Shown here: in pieces, positions 8,934-17,770 of the stretch
Position numbering within the stretch: the first letter of the stretch is position 1
Layout of the letters: each line of letters starts with the position of its first letter
Assembly (NCBI RefSeq): GCF_008017545.1
Contig: NZ_VRTZ01000001.1
Location: 1,205,741-1,269,740 of the forward strand
Direction of reading: 5' to 3'
DNA from: Homoserinibacter sp. GY 40078
Lineage (GTDB): Bacteria; Actinomycetota; Actinomycetes; Actinomycetales; Microbacteriaceae
DNA: 64,000 nucleotides
Position numbers and translations under genes: made by a program
The notes under the pieces: generated by a model
What the model saw: the letters and a program-made list of their open reading frames with translations, nothing else
The model's database searches: none
Told to the model about the DNA's origin: nothing

Positions 8934-9409
8934 GCACCACACTCCAGCCCCTGCGTCTCGTGGTCGGATCCGACGACGCAGGCTTCGACTACAAGGAGAT
9001 CATCAAGAAGGATTTCGAGGCGAGCGAGCTCGTGGCCTCCGTCGCCGACGTCGGAGTCGATGCCGACGGGCACACCGCCTACCCGCGGATCGCGATCGCC
9101 GCCGCCGAGATCGTCGCGCGCGGGGACGCCGATCGGGCCCTCCTCGTGTGCGGCACCGGTCTCGGAGTCGCGATCGCCGCGAACAAGGTGCCCGGAATCC
9201 GCGCGGTCACTGCGCACGACTCCTTCTCGGTCGAGCGCGCGATCCTCTCCAACGACGCCCACGTGCTCTGCTTCGGCCAGCGCGTGGTCGGTATCGAGCT
9301 CGCGCGCCGCCTCGCGCGGGAGTGGCTGACCTACCGATTCGACCGTGCGAGCGCGAGCGCCGACAAGGTCGCCGTCATCGGTCAGTACGAGGCCACCGGG
9401 AGCTGCTGA
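8930..9409 (+). CDS. RpiB/LacAB-family isomerase, probably erythrulose-4-phosphate isomerase-like
   Basis: Aldose-ketose phosphate isomerase of 159 residues. It starts in an ATGA overlap with the kinase. Family marks are [13 protein letters not shown] near the N-terminus and [16 protein letters not shown] (the catalytic Cys and the oxyanion region), then [14 protein letters not shown]. Ribose-5-phosphate isomerase B is the archetype. In tetritol and apionate pathways a paralogue (EryI/DerI) converts D-erythrulose-4-phosphate to D-erythrose-4-phosphate, and its place between a DhaKL-type kinase and a TIM-like isomerase supports that role. Confidence 0.88.
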   Translation: MSTTLQPLRLVVGSDDAGFDYKEIIKKDFEASELVASVADVGVDADGHTAYPRIAIAAAEIVARGDADRALLVCGTGLGVAIAANKVPGIRAVTAHDSFSVERAILSNDAHVLCFGQRVVGIELARRLAREWLTYRFDRASASADKVAVIGQYEATGSC

Positions 9410-10182
9410 TGCCGGTGACGGTGGGTGTGAGCCTGAAGATGTACTTCGGGCATCGAGCAGGCCGCGAGTGGGCGGCCGAGGTCGCCGACATCGCCGCGGC
9501 GACCCCTGCCGTCGCCGATGGGCGCGTGGAGCTCTTCATCGCGCCCGGCTACCTGCAACTGATCCCGGCGCTCGAGGCAGTCGCGGGCACCCGCGCCGTG
9601 ATCGCGGCGCAGGATGCGACCGACCACGACGCCGGCCCCTACACCGGTGAGGTGAGCCCCGCCGAGCTCGCGGAGGTCGGAGTCGGCATGGTCGAGCTCG
9701 GGCACGCAGAGCGGCGGCGCCTCTACGGCGAGACCGACGGCGTCGTCGCCCGCAAGACGGCCGCCGCGATCCGCAATGGGCTCGTGCCGGTGCTGTGCGT
9801 CGGGGAGCCGGTTCGTGTGGATCCGCTCGACGCGCTCGCGTTCGCCCGCGAGCAGGTGCTGCAGGCGGTCGCGGATGCGCCCGCCGGTCGCCTCGTCGTG
9901 GCCTACGAGCCTGTCTGGGCGATCGGCGCGCCCGAGCCCGCTGCGGTCGAACACATCCGTGCGGTGTGCGCAGGACTGCGCGACCTGGTCGCGGAGTTCG
10001 CGGATCGGGCGGGCAGCTCGGTCATCTACGGGGGCAGCGCCGGCCCGGGTCTTCTCGCCGAGCTGGGCGACGACGTCGATGGGCTGTTCCTCGGTCGCTT
10101 CGCGCACGACCCCGAGGCACTACGAGCCGTGCTCGCGGAGGCGACCGCCCTCGCGGATCGTCGACGGGCGGCGGTCGCGTGA
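9409..10182 (+). CDS. Triose-phosphate-isomerase-family protein, probably L-erythrulose-1-phosphate isomerase-like
   Basis: TIM-barrel isomerase of 257 residues overlapping the previous gene by TGATG. Visible family signatures are VSLKMYF (active-site Lys near residue 10), VELGHAERR (catalytic His), the glutamate in AYEPVWAIG and the phosphate-binding YGGSAGPG. The central triose-phosphate isomerase of the cell is expected elsewhere with glycolytic genes. This copy belongs to the EryH/LerI-like group, which turns L-erythrulose-1-phosphate into D-erythrulose-4-phosphate (inference from operon context). Confidence 0.88.
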   Translation: MPVTVGVSLKMYFGHRAGREWAAEVADIAAATPAVADGRVELFIAPGYLQLIPALEAVAGTRAVIAAQDATDHDAGPYTGEVSPAELAEVGVGMVELGHAERRRLYGETDGVVARKTAAAIRNGLVPVLCVGEPVRVDPLDALAFAREQVLQAVADAPAGRLVVAYEPVWAIGAPEPAAVEHIRAVCAGLRDLVAEFADRAGSSVIYGGSAGPGLLAELGDDVDGLFLGRFAHDPEALRAVLAEATALADRRRAAVA

Positions 10183-10994
10183 CCAGTCCGCTCGGCCTCG
10201 GCACCTACGCCTTCTTCTGGGAGGGCGCGGCGACGCTGCCCACCGGCCCGAACCCCCGTCCGCTTCCGCTCACCGGGATGATCGAGCGCACCGCAGAGGC
10301 GGGGCTCGCGCTGTTCCAGATCTGCGACTACGCGCCCCTCGCGACGTTCTCCGCTGCAGAGCTGCAGGAGGTCCGCGAGACAGCCGACCGTCTCGGTGTC
10401 CGGCTCGAGCTCGGGACGAAGGGCGTCGCGCCTGCGCACCTCGCGTCGTATCTCGAGCTCGCCGCCGTGCTCGGGGCGAGCTACGTGCGCAGCATGCTCT
10501 TCGCACCCGACTCGCGGCCGACGATCCCGGAGGCCGAGCGGATGCTGCGTGAGGCGCTGCCCGCGTACGAGGCGGCCGACGTGCAGCTCGGGCTCGAGAC
10601 GTACGAGCAGGTGTCGTCGACCGAGCTCGTCGACCTCGTGCGGCGGATCGGATCGCCGAGCCTCGGCATCTGCCTCGACCCGGCGAACACCGTCGCCGGC
10701 CTCGAGAACCCGCGCGAGGTGGTCGAGCGCTGTGCGCCGTACGTCACCGGCATCCACGTGAAGGACTTCGCCTTCTCGCGCCGCGACGGATGGGTGGGCT
10801 TCACCCTCGCCGGCGCGCGCATGGGCGAGGGGCTTCTCGACTACCCGCACCTCGTCGACACGGTCGACGCGGACGCCCGCGGACTCAGTCGGATCGTCGA
10901 GCACTGGTTGCCGTGGCAGGGCGACCTCGCCGCGACCGTCGAGCTCGAACGCGACTGGACCTCTCACAACATCGACTACCTGAAGGAGCACTGA
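10179..10994 (+). CDS. Xylose-isomerase-like TIM-barrel protein, candidate 3-oxo-isoapionate decarboxylase
   Basis: Protein of 271 residues of the sugar phosphate isomerase/epimerase (AP-endonuclease-2-like) superfamily. It starts at GTG 10179, overlapping the previous stop by four bases. Likely metal-binding carboxylates and histidines are in LGLETYEQVSS, GICLDPANTV, GIHVKDFAF and the terminal VELERDW. Known relatives with this neighbourhood (DhaKL-type kinase, TIM-like, RpiB-like and a 6PGDH-like oxidoreductase) are the OiaC decarboxylases, which make L-erythrulose from 3-oxo-isoapionate. The family is functionally broad, so this specific call is inference. Confidence 0.82.
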   Translation: MTSPLGLGTYAFFWEGAATLPTGPNPRPLPLTGMIERTAEAGLALFQICDYAPLATFSAAELQEVRETADRLGVRLELGTKGVAPAHLASYLELAAVLGASYVRSMLFAPDSRPTIPEAERMLREALPAYEAADVQLGLETYEQVSSTELVDLVRRIGSPSLGICLDPANTVAGLENPREVVERCAPYVTGIHVKDFAFSRRDGWVGFTLAGARMGEGLLDYPHLVDTVDADARGLSRIVEHWLPWQGDLAATVELERDWTSHNIDYLKEH

Positions 10995-10999
10995 TCACC

Positions 11000-11869
11000 G
11001 TGACCGACACCCTGGCCACCCCCGACACCATCGCCATCGCCGTCATCGGCGCGGGGGGCAAGATGGGCATGCGCGTGTCCAACAACCTCGTGAAGACAGC
11101 GCACGACGTCCGCTACTCCGAGAACTCACCTGCCGGGCAGGAGCGCGTCACGGCCGCCGGTCGCGAGCTGACCTCCACCCCGGATGCCGTCGCGGGTGCC
11201 GATGTCGTGATCCTCGCGGTGCCCGACCTCGCGCTGCAGGCGGTCTCGGCGGAGGTCGTGCCGCAGATGAAGCGGGGCGCCGTGCTGCTCACCCTCGATC
11301 CGGCCGCCGCGTACGCCGGGCTCCTCACCCGCAGCGACGACGTCGTGCAGGCGGTCACCCACCCGTGCCATCCGTCGGTGTTCGTCGAGCGTCACACGCC
11401 CGAGGAGTACGCCGACACCTTCGGCGGCATCGCGGCGAAGCAGGATGCGATCGCGGCCGTGGAGTCGGATGACCCGGCGGTTCAGGCCCGTGTCGAGACG
11501 GTCGTGCGCGCGATCTTCGCGCCCGTGATCGACGTGCACTGGGTGACCGTGAAGCAGCTCGCGCAGCTCGAGCCGACGCTCGTCGAGACGATCGCGTGCA
11601 TGGTCGGTGCGCTCCTCAAGGAGTCGCTCGACGAGGCCGTGAAGATCGGGATCCCGGAGCCCGCCGCGCGCGCGATCCTGCTGGGCCACACCCAGGTGGC
11701 GCTCGCGAACACCCTGAAGGGCGACAACCCCTTCAGCGACGCGTGCCTCATCGCGATGGACTACGGCCGCGAGATGATCGTGAAGCCCGACTGGAAGCGC
11801 GTCTTCGAGGATGAGGAGCTCGACCGCAACCTCGCTCGCATGCTGCATCTCGACCACATCGAGCGCTGA
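11000..11869 (+). CDS. 6-phosphogluconate-dehydrogenase-like oxidoreductase, candidate D-apionate oxidoisomerase
   Basis: NAD(P)-dependent enzyme of 289 residues. The N-terminal Rossmann motif is AVIGAGGKMGMRVSNNL, followed by AVPDLALQAV and THPCHPSVF. The C-terminal helical domain is of the phosphogluconate-dehydrogenase C-terminal type (ETIACMVGALLKESLDEAV). GTG 11000 follows the previous stop by five bases, and AAGGAG lies about 11 bases upstream. In the described D-apionate route, ApnO is a member of this family and oxidises/isomerises D-apionate to 3-oxo-isoapionate, the substrate of the decarboxylase encoded just before. It is the last gene of the operon and is followed by a strong hairpin. 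Confidence 0.83.
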   Translation: MTDTLATPDTIAIAVIGAGGKMGMRVSNNLVKTAHDVRYSENSPAGQERVTAAGRELTSTPDAVAGADVVILAVPDLALQAVSAEVVPQMKRGAVLLTLDPAAAYAGLLTRSDDVVQAVTHPCHPSVFVERHTPEEYADTFGGIAAKQDAIAAVESDDPAVQARVETVVRAIFAPVIDVHWVTVKQLAQLEPTLVETIACMVGALLKESLDEAVKIGIPEPAARAILLGHTQVALANTLKGDNPFSDACLIAMDYGREMIVKPDWKRVFEDEELDRNLARMLHLDHIER

Positions 11870-11886
11870 CGCGCACCCTTCCCTCT

Positions 11887-11949
11887 CCCTGAGGGGTCGC
11901 AAACTGCTCGAAACACGCCGTGTCTCGAGCAGTTTGCGACCCCTCAGGG
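11887..11949. terminator. Dispersed palindromic element A, copy 1 (bidirectional terminator)
   Basis: Perfect 25-bp arms (11887-11911 and 11925-11949) containing TGAGGGGTCGCAAACTGC enclose a 13-base loop that itself holds ACAC-GCC-GTGT. It lies between two genes facing each other (ends 11869 and 11960), so it can terminate both. A second copy with the same arms and a near-identical loop is at 38298-38364, so this is a repeat family and not a one-off terminator. Confidence 0.85.
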
Positions 11950-11959
11950 GAGGGCGGGG

Positions 11960-14533
11960 CTAGAGCTTGTGGCGGCCGGGGGTGAGGTGCTGCGGGGCGG
12001 ATCCCGGGAGCACGAGCTCGGCGGTCGTGCCGAGGGGCACCTCGACGTCGACCTCCAGCGCACCGTCCACGAGGCGCCAGGCGATCGACGCGCGCCCGTA
12101 CGGGGTTTCGTGCGCCGCTGACGCGTGCGTGAGACCGCCACCGGGACGCGGCTCGAAGCGGATGCGGCGGTACCCCGGCTCGGCGGGCGCGATCCCGGCG
12201 ACCGTGCGGTGCATCCAGTCGGCCACCGCACCGAGGGCGTAGTGGTTGAACGAGGTCATCGTGCCGGAGTTCACCGTGCCGTCGGGGAGCATCGCATCCC
12301 AGCGCTCCCACACGGTCGTCGCGCCCATCGTGACCGCGTACAGCCACGAGGGGCAGCCGCGTTCGAGCAGCAGGTCGTAGGCGGAGCCGAGGTGACCGGT
12401 GTCGGTCAGCGCATCCGTGAGGAGAGGGGTGCCGACGAAGCCGGTTGAGATCCGGTTGCCGGCCTCGGCGACCAGCTCGGCGAGGCGTTCGCCCGCCGGG
12501 GCGCGGAGCTCCTCGGGAAGCAGGTCGAAGTCGAGGGCGAGAGCGTACGCCGTCTGGGCATCGCTCGTCATGCGGCCGTCGTGGCCGACGTAGGCGTTCA
12601 CGAACGCGGCCCGCACCTCGGTGGCGAGGCCGGCGTAGTGCGCCGCCTCCTCGTCGCGTCCGATCTGCTCAGCGATCCAGGCGACCCGCTGCGCCGACGC
12701 GGCGAAGTATGCCGTCGCGACGATGTAGCGATCGGTCTTGGCGTCCGCCGGGTCCTGCGGGGGCGCGTCGGGGTCGAGCCAGTCGCCCAACTGGAAGCCG
12801 TCGTCCCACAGGCGGTCGGGTCCCGAGAGACGCGTCTGCAGGTCGACCCAGCGCCGGGCCGACTCGAACGTGCGCTCAAGCAGCCCGCGGTCCGCGTAGC
12901 GCTCGAAGAGCGTCCAGGGCGTGAAGGCGATCACGTCGCCCCACGCGGCGCCCGGGCGGATCGGGGTCCACATGTGGTGTGCGGGGATCACGGGCACGTA
13001 CCAGGGCACCGTGCCGTCGGGCAGCTGTTCGGCCATCACGTCGGCGAGCCAGCCGTCGAGCATCCCCGAGACGTCGAAGAGGAAGGATGCGGTGGGAGCG
13101 AAGACCTGCAGGTCGCCGGTCCACCCCATCCGCTCGTCGCGCTGGGGGCAGTCGGTCGGAACGCCCACGAAGTTGCCCCGCATTCCCCACACGACGTTCT
13201 CGTGGAAGCGGTCGAGCTCGGCGTCGGAGCTCGCGAACCAGCCCGTGCGCTCGAAGTCGCTGTGGTACACCCGGGCCACCACGTCACCTGCCGCGACGGC
13301 CTGCTCGAGGTCGCCGGGCCAGCCGTCGATCTCGGCGTAGCGGAAGCCGTGGAACGTGAAGCGGGGCTCCCACTCCTCGGGCTCGTCGCGTCCGGCGAGC
13401 GTGTAGCTGTCGGTGGACTTCGCGTCGCGCAGGGGGCGCGTGTAGATCTCGCCCTCTTGCAGCACCTCGGCGGTGCGGATGGTGACGCGTGTGCCCGCGG
13501 CACCCTGCACGCGGATGCGCAGGCGACCCACGAGGTTCTGCCCGAGGTCGAGCACGGCGCGCCCCGAGGGGGTGCGGATCACCGCGACGGGCGTGACCTC
13601 CTGGGTGCACCGGATCGGCGGGCCGACGGGGGCGACGAGGGTCGCCGTGTCGCGCTTGTGGCGCGCGACGGGAGTCCACCCGGCGTCGTCGAATCCGGGG
13701 GCGGACCATCCGGCCTGCTCGAGTCGGGCGTCGTAGTGCTCGCCGTCGTAGATCCCGCTCTCGATGATGGGGCCGGTATTGGCCTTCCAGTTGCCGTCGG
13801 TCGCGACCGTCTCGGTGCGGCCGTCGGCGTAGCGCAGCTCGAGCTGGGCGATGAGCGACTGGTCCGAGCCGAAGAGGTTGCGGAATCCGCCACGCCATCC
13901 GAGGCGTCCGCGGTACCAGCCGTCCCCGAGCCAGGCTCCGAGCGCGTGGCGACCCGGACGCAGGCGGTCTCCGACGTCGTAGGTCGTGTAGACGAGACGC
14001 TGCGGGTAGACGGTCCACCCGGGGGCGAGGGCTTCGGCGCCGACGCGCTCGCCGTCGAGCTCGACCTCGTAGAGTCCGTGCGCGGTCACGTAGAGGCGCG
14101 CGGCGACGAGGTCCTCGCCCACCTCGAACTCCCGCCGCACGAGCGCGGGGCGCCGGTCATCGGCGTCGGGCGTCTCTTTCCAGCTGCCGCCGACGGGTAC
14201 GGCGACCCAGTCGGCCGGATCGAGGAGGCCCGCCTCAAGGCGCGTCGGGGCGCTCCAGTCGCTCCACGCGCCGTCCTGCCCCCGCACCCGCACCGACACC
14301 TCGGCGCGCTCTCGGGAGCGGAGGGGTGCGTCGGGCCAGGGGATGAGCAGCTGCTCGGCGGATCCGGTGCGGTAGATGCATGTCGCCTCGTCACGCACGA
14401 TGCGGATCTCGGAGTCGGATGCGCGCCAGGCGGGGTCGCCCGTCACCTTCCAGGAGATGCGGGGTGCGGCCTCTCCGATGCCGAACGGATCGCGATGGTG
14501 CTCGATCGTCGGAGCGGACGGCTCGACCGGCAT
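11960..14533 (-). CDS. GH78 alpha-L-rhamnosidase
   Basis: Glycoside hydrolase of about 857 residues releasing terminal alpha-L-rhamnose. Domain order: fibronectin-like N-terminal part (about 10-100), rhamnosidase N-domain with YVTAHGLYEVELDGERVG and AWLGDGWYRGRLG, concanavalin-like domain, then the (alpha/alpha)6 barrel and a C-terminal beta domain. Family motifs include the acidic DCPQRDERMGWTGD and TTVWERWDAM with the putative base glutamate. No signal peptide is seen, so it probably acts in the cytoplasm on imported oligosaccharides. I prefer ATG 14533 (MPVEP); an in-frame ATG at 14566 overlaps the operator. It is divergent from the cupin operon across two LacI-type operators. Confidence 0.93.
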   Translation of the reverse strand: MPVEPSAPTIEHHRDPFGIGEAAPRISWKVTGDPAWRASDSEIRIVRDEATCIYRTGSAEQLLIPWPDAPLRSRERAEVSVRVRGQDGAWSDWSAPTRLEAGLLDPADWVAVPVGGSWKETPDADDRRPALVRREFEVGEDLVAARLYVTAHGLYEVELDGERVGAEALAPGWTVYPQRLVYTTYDVGDRLRPGRHALGAWLGDGWYRGRLGWRGGFRNLFGSDQSLIAQLELRYADGRTETVATDGNWKANTGPIIESGIYDGEHYDARLEQAGWSAPGFDDAGWTPVARHKRDTATLVAPVGPPIRCTQEVTPVAVIRTPSGRAVLDLGQNLVGRLRIRVQGAAGTRVTIRTAEVLQEGEIYTRPLRDAKSTDSYTLAGRDEPEEWEPRFTFHGFRYAEIDGWPGDLEQAVAAGDVVARVYHSDFERTGWFASSDAELDRFHENVVWGMRGNFVGVPTDCPQRDERMGWTGDLQVFAPTASFLFDVSGMLDGWLADVMAEQLPDGTVPWYVPVIPAHHMWTPIRPGAAWGDVIAFTPWTLFERYADRGLLERTFESARRWVDLQTRLSGPDRLWDDGFQLGDWLDPDAPPQDPADAKTDRYIVATAYFAASAQRVAWIAEQIGRDEEAAHYAGLATEVRAAFVNAYVGHDGRMTSDAQTAYALALDFDLLPEELRAPAGERLAELVAEAGNRISTGFVGTPLLTDALTDTGHLGSAYDLLLERGCPSWLYAVTMGATTVWERWDAMLPDGTVNSGTMTSFNHYALGAVADWMHRTVAGIAPAEPGYRRIRFEPRPGGGLTHASAAHETPYGRASIAWRLVDGALEVDVEVPLGTTAELVLPGSAPQHLTPGRHKL

Positions 14534-14553
14534 CTGTACCTCGTCTCTGGGGC

Positions 14554-14567
14554 TGACACGTTTCAAA
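14554..14567. promoter_or_regulatory. LacI-type operator, TGACACGTTTCAAA
   Basis: This site matches the TTGAAACGTTTCAA palindrome found before other units of the rhamnose locus (read on the minus strand, TTTGAAACGTGTCA). It lies 21 bases before the preferred rhamnosidase start and is the proximal of two sites in the divergent region. Confidence 0.68.
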
Positions 14568-14607
14568 CGGATGCTACCTCACGCTTTACACACAAGGGAA
14601 CCGGAAC

Positions 14608-14634
14608 TTGACACGTTTCAATTCCGGCTATGAT
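14608..14634 (+). promoter_or_regulatory. Cupin-operon promoter with LacI-type operator TTGACACGTTTCAA
   Basis: The operator occupies 14608-14621 and includes a -35-like TTGACA. TATGAT at 14629-14634 is a good -10 hexamer, although the 15-base spacing is short. The centres of the two operators in this region are 54 bases apart, compatible with cooperative binding on the divergent promoters. Confidence 0.62.
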
Positions 14635-14665
14635 GGGCGGGTCCCGACGAGGCGACGGAGGAGCC

Positions 14666-15040
14666 ATGCCGATCTACCCGACAGGCAGCTGGGTCAACCC
14701 CGGCACGCGACCCGACGGCAGCGCCGTCGCGGGAGCCGGCCGCATCCGCATCCGCCCGGGCGACCGCTTCGACCGGCACCACCATGACGGCGAAGAGCTC
14801 TGGCACATCTCCGCCGGGGCTGCGCTCATCGAGATCGAGGGGGAGCGCTGCCGCGTCAACGCGGGCGACATCGTCCTGTTCCCCGCGGGCGTGCCGCACG
14901 ACATCGTCGCCGTGAGCGAGGAGCTCGTCGGCTTCTTCACCGAGCTGCAGACCCCGGGCGGAGCCACCGGCCACCAGCACTCCGACCCCGCCGACGCCGA
15001 GGGTCACCCGGTCGCGGCCCTCGCACCGCTGGAAGACTGA
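14666..15040 (+). CDS. Small cupin-domain protein
   Basis: Single-domain cupin of 124 residues. Motif 1 is DRFDRHHHDGEELWHISAG, with three consecutive histidines and the metal-binding glutamate. Motif 2 is GDIVLFPAGVPHDI. The start is backed by GGAGGAGCC. It is the first gene of the 14666-19299 operon, and its stop and the next start are 5 bases apart. Small cupins in sugar loci are mutarotases, isomerases or sensors; which applies here cannot be told. Confidence 0.85.
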   Translation: MPIYPTGSWVNPGTRPDGSAVAGAGRIRIRPGDRFDRHHHDGEELWHISAGAALIEIEGERCRVNAGDIVLFPAGVPHDIVAVSEELVGFFTELQTPGGATGHQHSDPADAEGHPVAALAPLED

Positions 15041-15045
15041 TCCGC

Positions 15046-15900
15046 ATGCGCATCGCCATCACCGGAAGCTCCGGAAAGCTCGGACGCGCCACCGTGGACC
15101 GTCTCGTGGCAGACGGGCACGAGGTGCTCGGATTCGATCTGACGGGCACCCCGGGTCCCGGGTTCACCCGCGTCGACCTGCTGGACTACGGCCAGACACT
15201 CGACGCTCTGCTCGGCGTCACCGCGCGCCACACCGGCCTCGACGCTCTCGTGCATCTCGCCGCGATCCCGGTCAACGGCCTCGTTCCCGACGTCACGACC
15301 TTCCACAACAACCTCACCGCAACGTTCAACGTGCTCTTCGCGGCCCGGCGCGCCGGCATCCGCACGATCGTCACGGCCTCGAGCATCACCGCGATGGGCT
15401 TCCCCTTCGACGACGCCCCGCCCTACCTGCCGGTCGACGAGGGCTACACGGCCTCGTACAACACCTACGGCCTCGGCAAGGTGCTCGAAGAGACCATGGC
15501 GACCGAGCTCGTGCGGTGGGATCCCGAGCTCTCGCTCACGGCACTGCGGTTCACGAATGTCGTCGGCGTCGGCGAGTACGGAACCTTCGAGCGCGCGAGC
15601 GACCCCGCATACCGCCGCGACCTGCTCGGCTCCTACATCGACGCGCGCGACGGCGCCCAGCTCGTCGCCCTCGCACTCGCACACGCTCGTCCCGGGTTCG
15701 AGACCTACGTCGCGGCCGCACCCGACAGCGGCGTGGATATCCCGTCGCCCGAACTCGCCGAGCGCTGGTTCCCGGGGATCGAGATCCGCGGCGACCTCGG
15801 CGCGCGGGACTCGCTGCTCTCGACCACGAAGGCACACGACGTGCTCGGCTTCCGCGCCGCGTACGACTGGAGGACCGAGCTGCGCGCCGAGCGCGGCTGA
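15046..15900 (+). CDS. NAD(P)-dependent extended short-chain dehydrogenase/epimerase
   Basis: Protein of 284 residues with an N-terminal Rossmann motif ITGSSGKLGRATVD and the active-site Tyr-x3-Lys (YNTYGLGK), preceded by the catalytic serine region TASSITAMG. The overall pattern resembles uronate/aldose dehydrogenases and UDP-sugar epimerase-like proteins. It lies between the cupin and two aldo/keto reductases in one operon, so a redox step on a released sugar or sugar acid is likely. A link to apiose or rhamnose oxidation is possible but unproven. Confidence 0.85.
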   Translation: MRIAITGSSGKLGRATVDRLVADGHEVLGFDLTGTPGPGFTRVDLLDYGQTLDALLGVTARHTGLDALVHLAAIPVNGLVPDVTTFHNNLTATFNVLFAARRAGIRTIVTASSITAMGFPFDDAPPYLPVDEGYTASYNTYGLGKVLEETMATELVRWDPELSLTALRFTNVVGVGEYGTFERASDPAYRRDLLGSYIDARDGAQLVALALAHARPGFETYVAAAPDSGVDIPSPELAERWFPGIEIRGDLGARDSLLSTTKAHDVLGFRAAYDWRTELRAERG

Positions 15901-15911
15901 GAAGGAGGATC

Positions 15912-16790
15912 ATGCGCGAGCGGCGCATCGGAGAACGACACGTCAGCGCGATCGGACTCGGCGGGATGCCGATGTCGATCGAGGGGAGGCCGGACCGCGA
16001 ACGCTCGATCGCCACGATCCATGCCGCCCTCGACGCCGGGCTGACCCTCATCGACACGGCCGACGCCTATCACCGCGACGCGGGAGAGGTGGGGCACAAC
16101 GAGCTGCTGATCGCCGAGGCCCTCGCGAGCTACGGGGGATCGACCGACCACGTGCTCGTCGCGACCAAGGGCGGCAGCAAGCGCCCGGGCGATGGCACCT
16201 GGACCCATGACGGCGACCCCGCCTACATCGCGAGCGCCGCTCGTGCCTCGCTCACACGCCTCGGCGTCGATTCGATCGGCCTGTACCAGCACCACCGGCC
16301 CGACCCGAAAGTGCCCTACGCCGACACCCTCGGGGCGTTGCGCACCCTGCTCGACGAGGGCCTCATCCAGATGGCCGGGATCTCGAACGCGAACCCCGAG
16401 CAGATCCGGCTCGCCCGCGAGATCGTCGGCGACGGCCTGGTGTCGGTGCAGAACCAGTTCTCGCCGGTGTTTCGCACGAGCCTCGCGGAGCTGGAGCTCT
16501 GCACCGAGCTCGGTCTCGCCTTCCTCGCGTGGAGCCCTCTCGGCGGGATCCGCGGAACCGCGGGTCTCGGCGGTCGCGTGCCCGCCTTCGCGCGGATCGG
16601 AGAGCGGCACGACGCGAGCCCGCAGCAGGTGGCGCTCGCCTGGGAGCTCTCGCTCTCGGACGCCGTGATCCCGATCCCCGGCGCGTCACGGCCCGAAAGC
16701 GTCGCCCGATCGGTCGCGGCGCTCGAGCTGCGCCTCGACGCGGATGAGATCGCCGAGCTCTCGGCATCCGTCCCGGAGGAGGAGCGATGA
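15912..16790 (+). CDS. Aldo/keto reductase
   Basis: NADP-dependent (alpha/beta)8-barrel oxidoreductase of 292 residues. The catalytic tetrad is visible at D48 (LIDTADAY), Y53, K86 (VATKGG) and H127 (YQHHRPD). ATG 15912 has the strong GAAGGAGGA just upstream. It overlaps the next aldo/keto reductase by ATGA. The sequence type (IGERHVSAIGLGGMPMS) is that of the broad-specificity bacterial sugar/aldehyde reductases. It probably interconverts an aldose, lactone or ketose of this operon's substrate. Confidence 0.88.
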   Translation: MRERRIGERHVSAIGLGGMPMSIEGRPDRERSIATIHAALDAGLTLIDTADAYHRDAGEVGHNELLIAEALASYGGSTDHVLVATKGGSKRPGDGTWTHDGDPAYIASAARASLTRLGVDSIGLYQHHRPDPKVPYADTLGALRTLLDEGLIQMAGISNANPEQIRLAREIVGDGLVSVQNQFSPVFRTSLAELELCTELGLAFLAWSPLGGIRGTAGLGGRVPAFARIGERHDASPQQVALAWELSLSDAVIPIPGASRPESVARSVAALELRLDADEIAELSASVPEEER

Positions 16791-17770
16791 CCCTGCCCAC
16801 CAGGCCGCTCGGAACGACCGGCATGCAGATCACCCGCACCGGGCTCGGCGCCTGGGCGATCGGGGGTGGCGGCTGGAGCTTCGGATGGGGAGCACAGGAC
16901 GACGACGCCTCGGTCGCCACGATCCGCGCCGCCGTCGACGCAGGGCTCAACTGGGTCGACACGGCCGCCGTCTACGGGCTCGGCCACTCGGAGGAGATCG
17001 TCGGCCGCGCGCTGCGCGACATCCCCGAGGGGGATCGCCCGCACGTGTTCACCAAGGGAGGGCTCGTCTGGGACGACGCCCACCCCCTGCAGCGGGCTGC
17101 TCGTCGTGGCGACCCCCGAGCGCTGCGAGAGGGCGTTGAGGCGTCGCTCCGGCGGCTCGGCGTGGACCGCATCGACCTGTTCCAGATGCACTGGCCCGCG
17201 GAGGACGGCACGCCCGTCGAGGAGTACTGGCAGGTGTTCGCCGAACTGCGCGATGCCGGCAAGGTGCGCGCGATCGGGCTCTCGAACCACGGGATCGACG
17301 CGCTCGATGCCGCCGAGGCGATCGCTCACGTCGACACCCTCCAGCCGCCGTTCTCGGCCATCCGCCCCGCGAGCTCCGACGACGGTCTGCTCGACTGGTG
17401 CGCCTCCCACGACACCGGCGTGATCGTCTACAGCCCGATGGGCTCGGGCCTGCTCACGGGCGCGTTCGACGCCGCTCGTGTGGCGGCGCTGCCCGACGAC
17501 GACTGGCGCCGCGCAAGCCCCGACTTCACGGAGCGCCTCGACGCGAATCTCGCGATCGGACGCGCGATGGCGGAGGTCGCCGACCGGCACGAAGTGACGC
17601 AGGCGGCTGTCGCCGTGGCCTGGACCCTCGGATTCCGAGGCGTCACCGGTGCGATCGTCGGCGCCCGCACCCCCGCGCAGATCGACGGCTGGATCGACGC
17701 CGCGACTCTCGAGCTCGACCGATCCGACTACGCCCTCATCGGCGGGATCATCCCCGAAGGAATCCAGTGA
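16787..17770 (+). CDS. Aldo/keto reductase (second copy in operon)
   Basis: Barrel oxidoreductase of 327 residues with tetrad D58 (VDTA), Y63 (AVYG), K90 (FTKGG) and H135 (FQMHWP), and the cofactor loop GAIVGARTPAQ. It overlaps its neighbours by four bases on both sides, so production is translationally coupled. It is clearly divergent from the preceding reductase (different N-terminus and cofactor region), which argues for two distinct reactions and not a recent duplication. Confidence 0.88.
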   Translation: MTLPTRPLGTTGMQITRTGLGAWAIGGGGWSFGWGAQDDDASVATIRAAVDAGLNWVDTAAVYGLGHSEEIVGRALRDIPEGDRPHVFTKGGLVWDDAHPLQRAARRGDPRALREGVEASLRRLGVDRIDLFQMHWPAEDGTPVEEYWQVFAELRDAGKVRAIGLSNHGIDALDAAEAIAHVDTLQPPFSAIRPASSDDGLLDWCASHDTGVIVYSPMGSGLLTGAFDAARVAALPDDDWRRASPDFTERLDANLAIGRAMAEVADRHEVTQAAVAVAWTLGFRGVTGAIVGARTPAQIDGWIDAATLELDRSDYALIGGIIPEGIQ

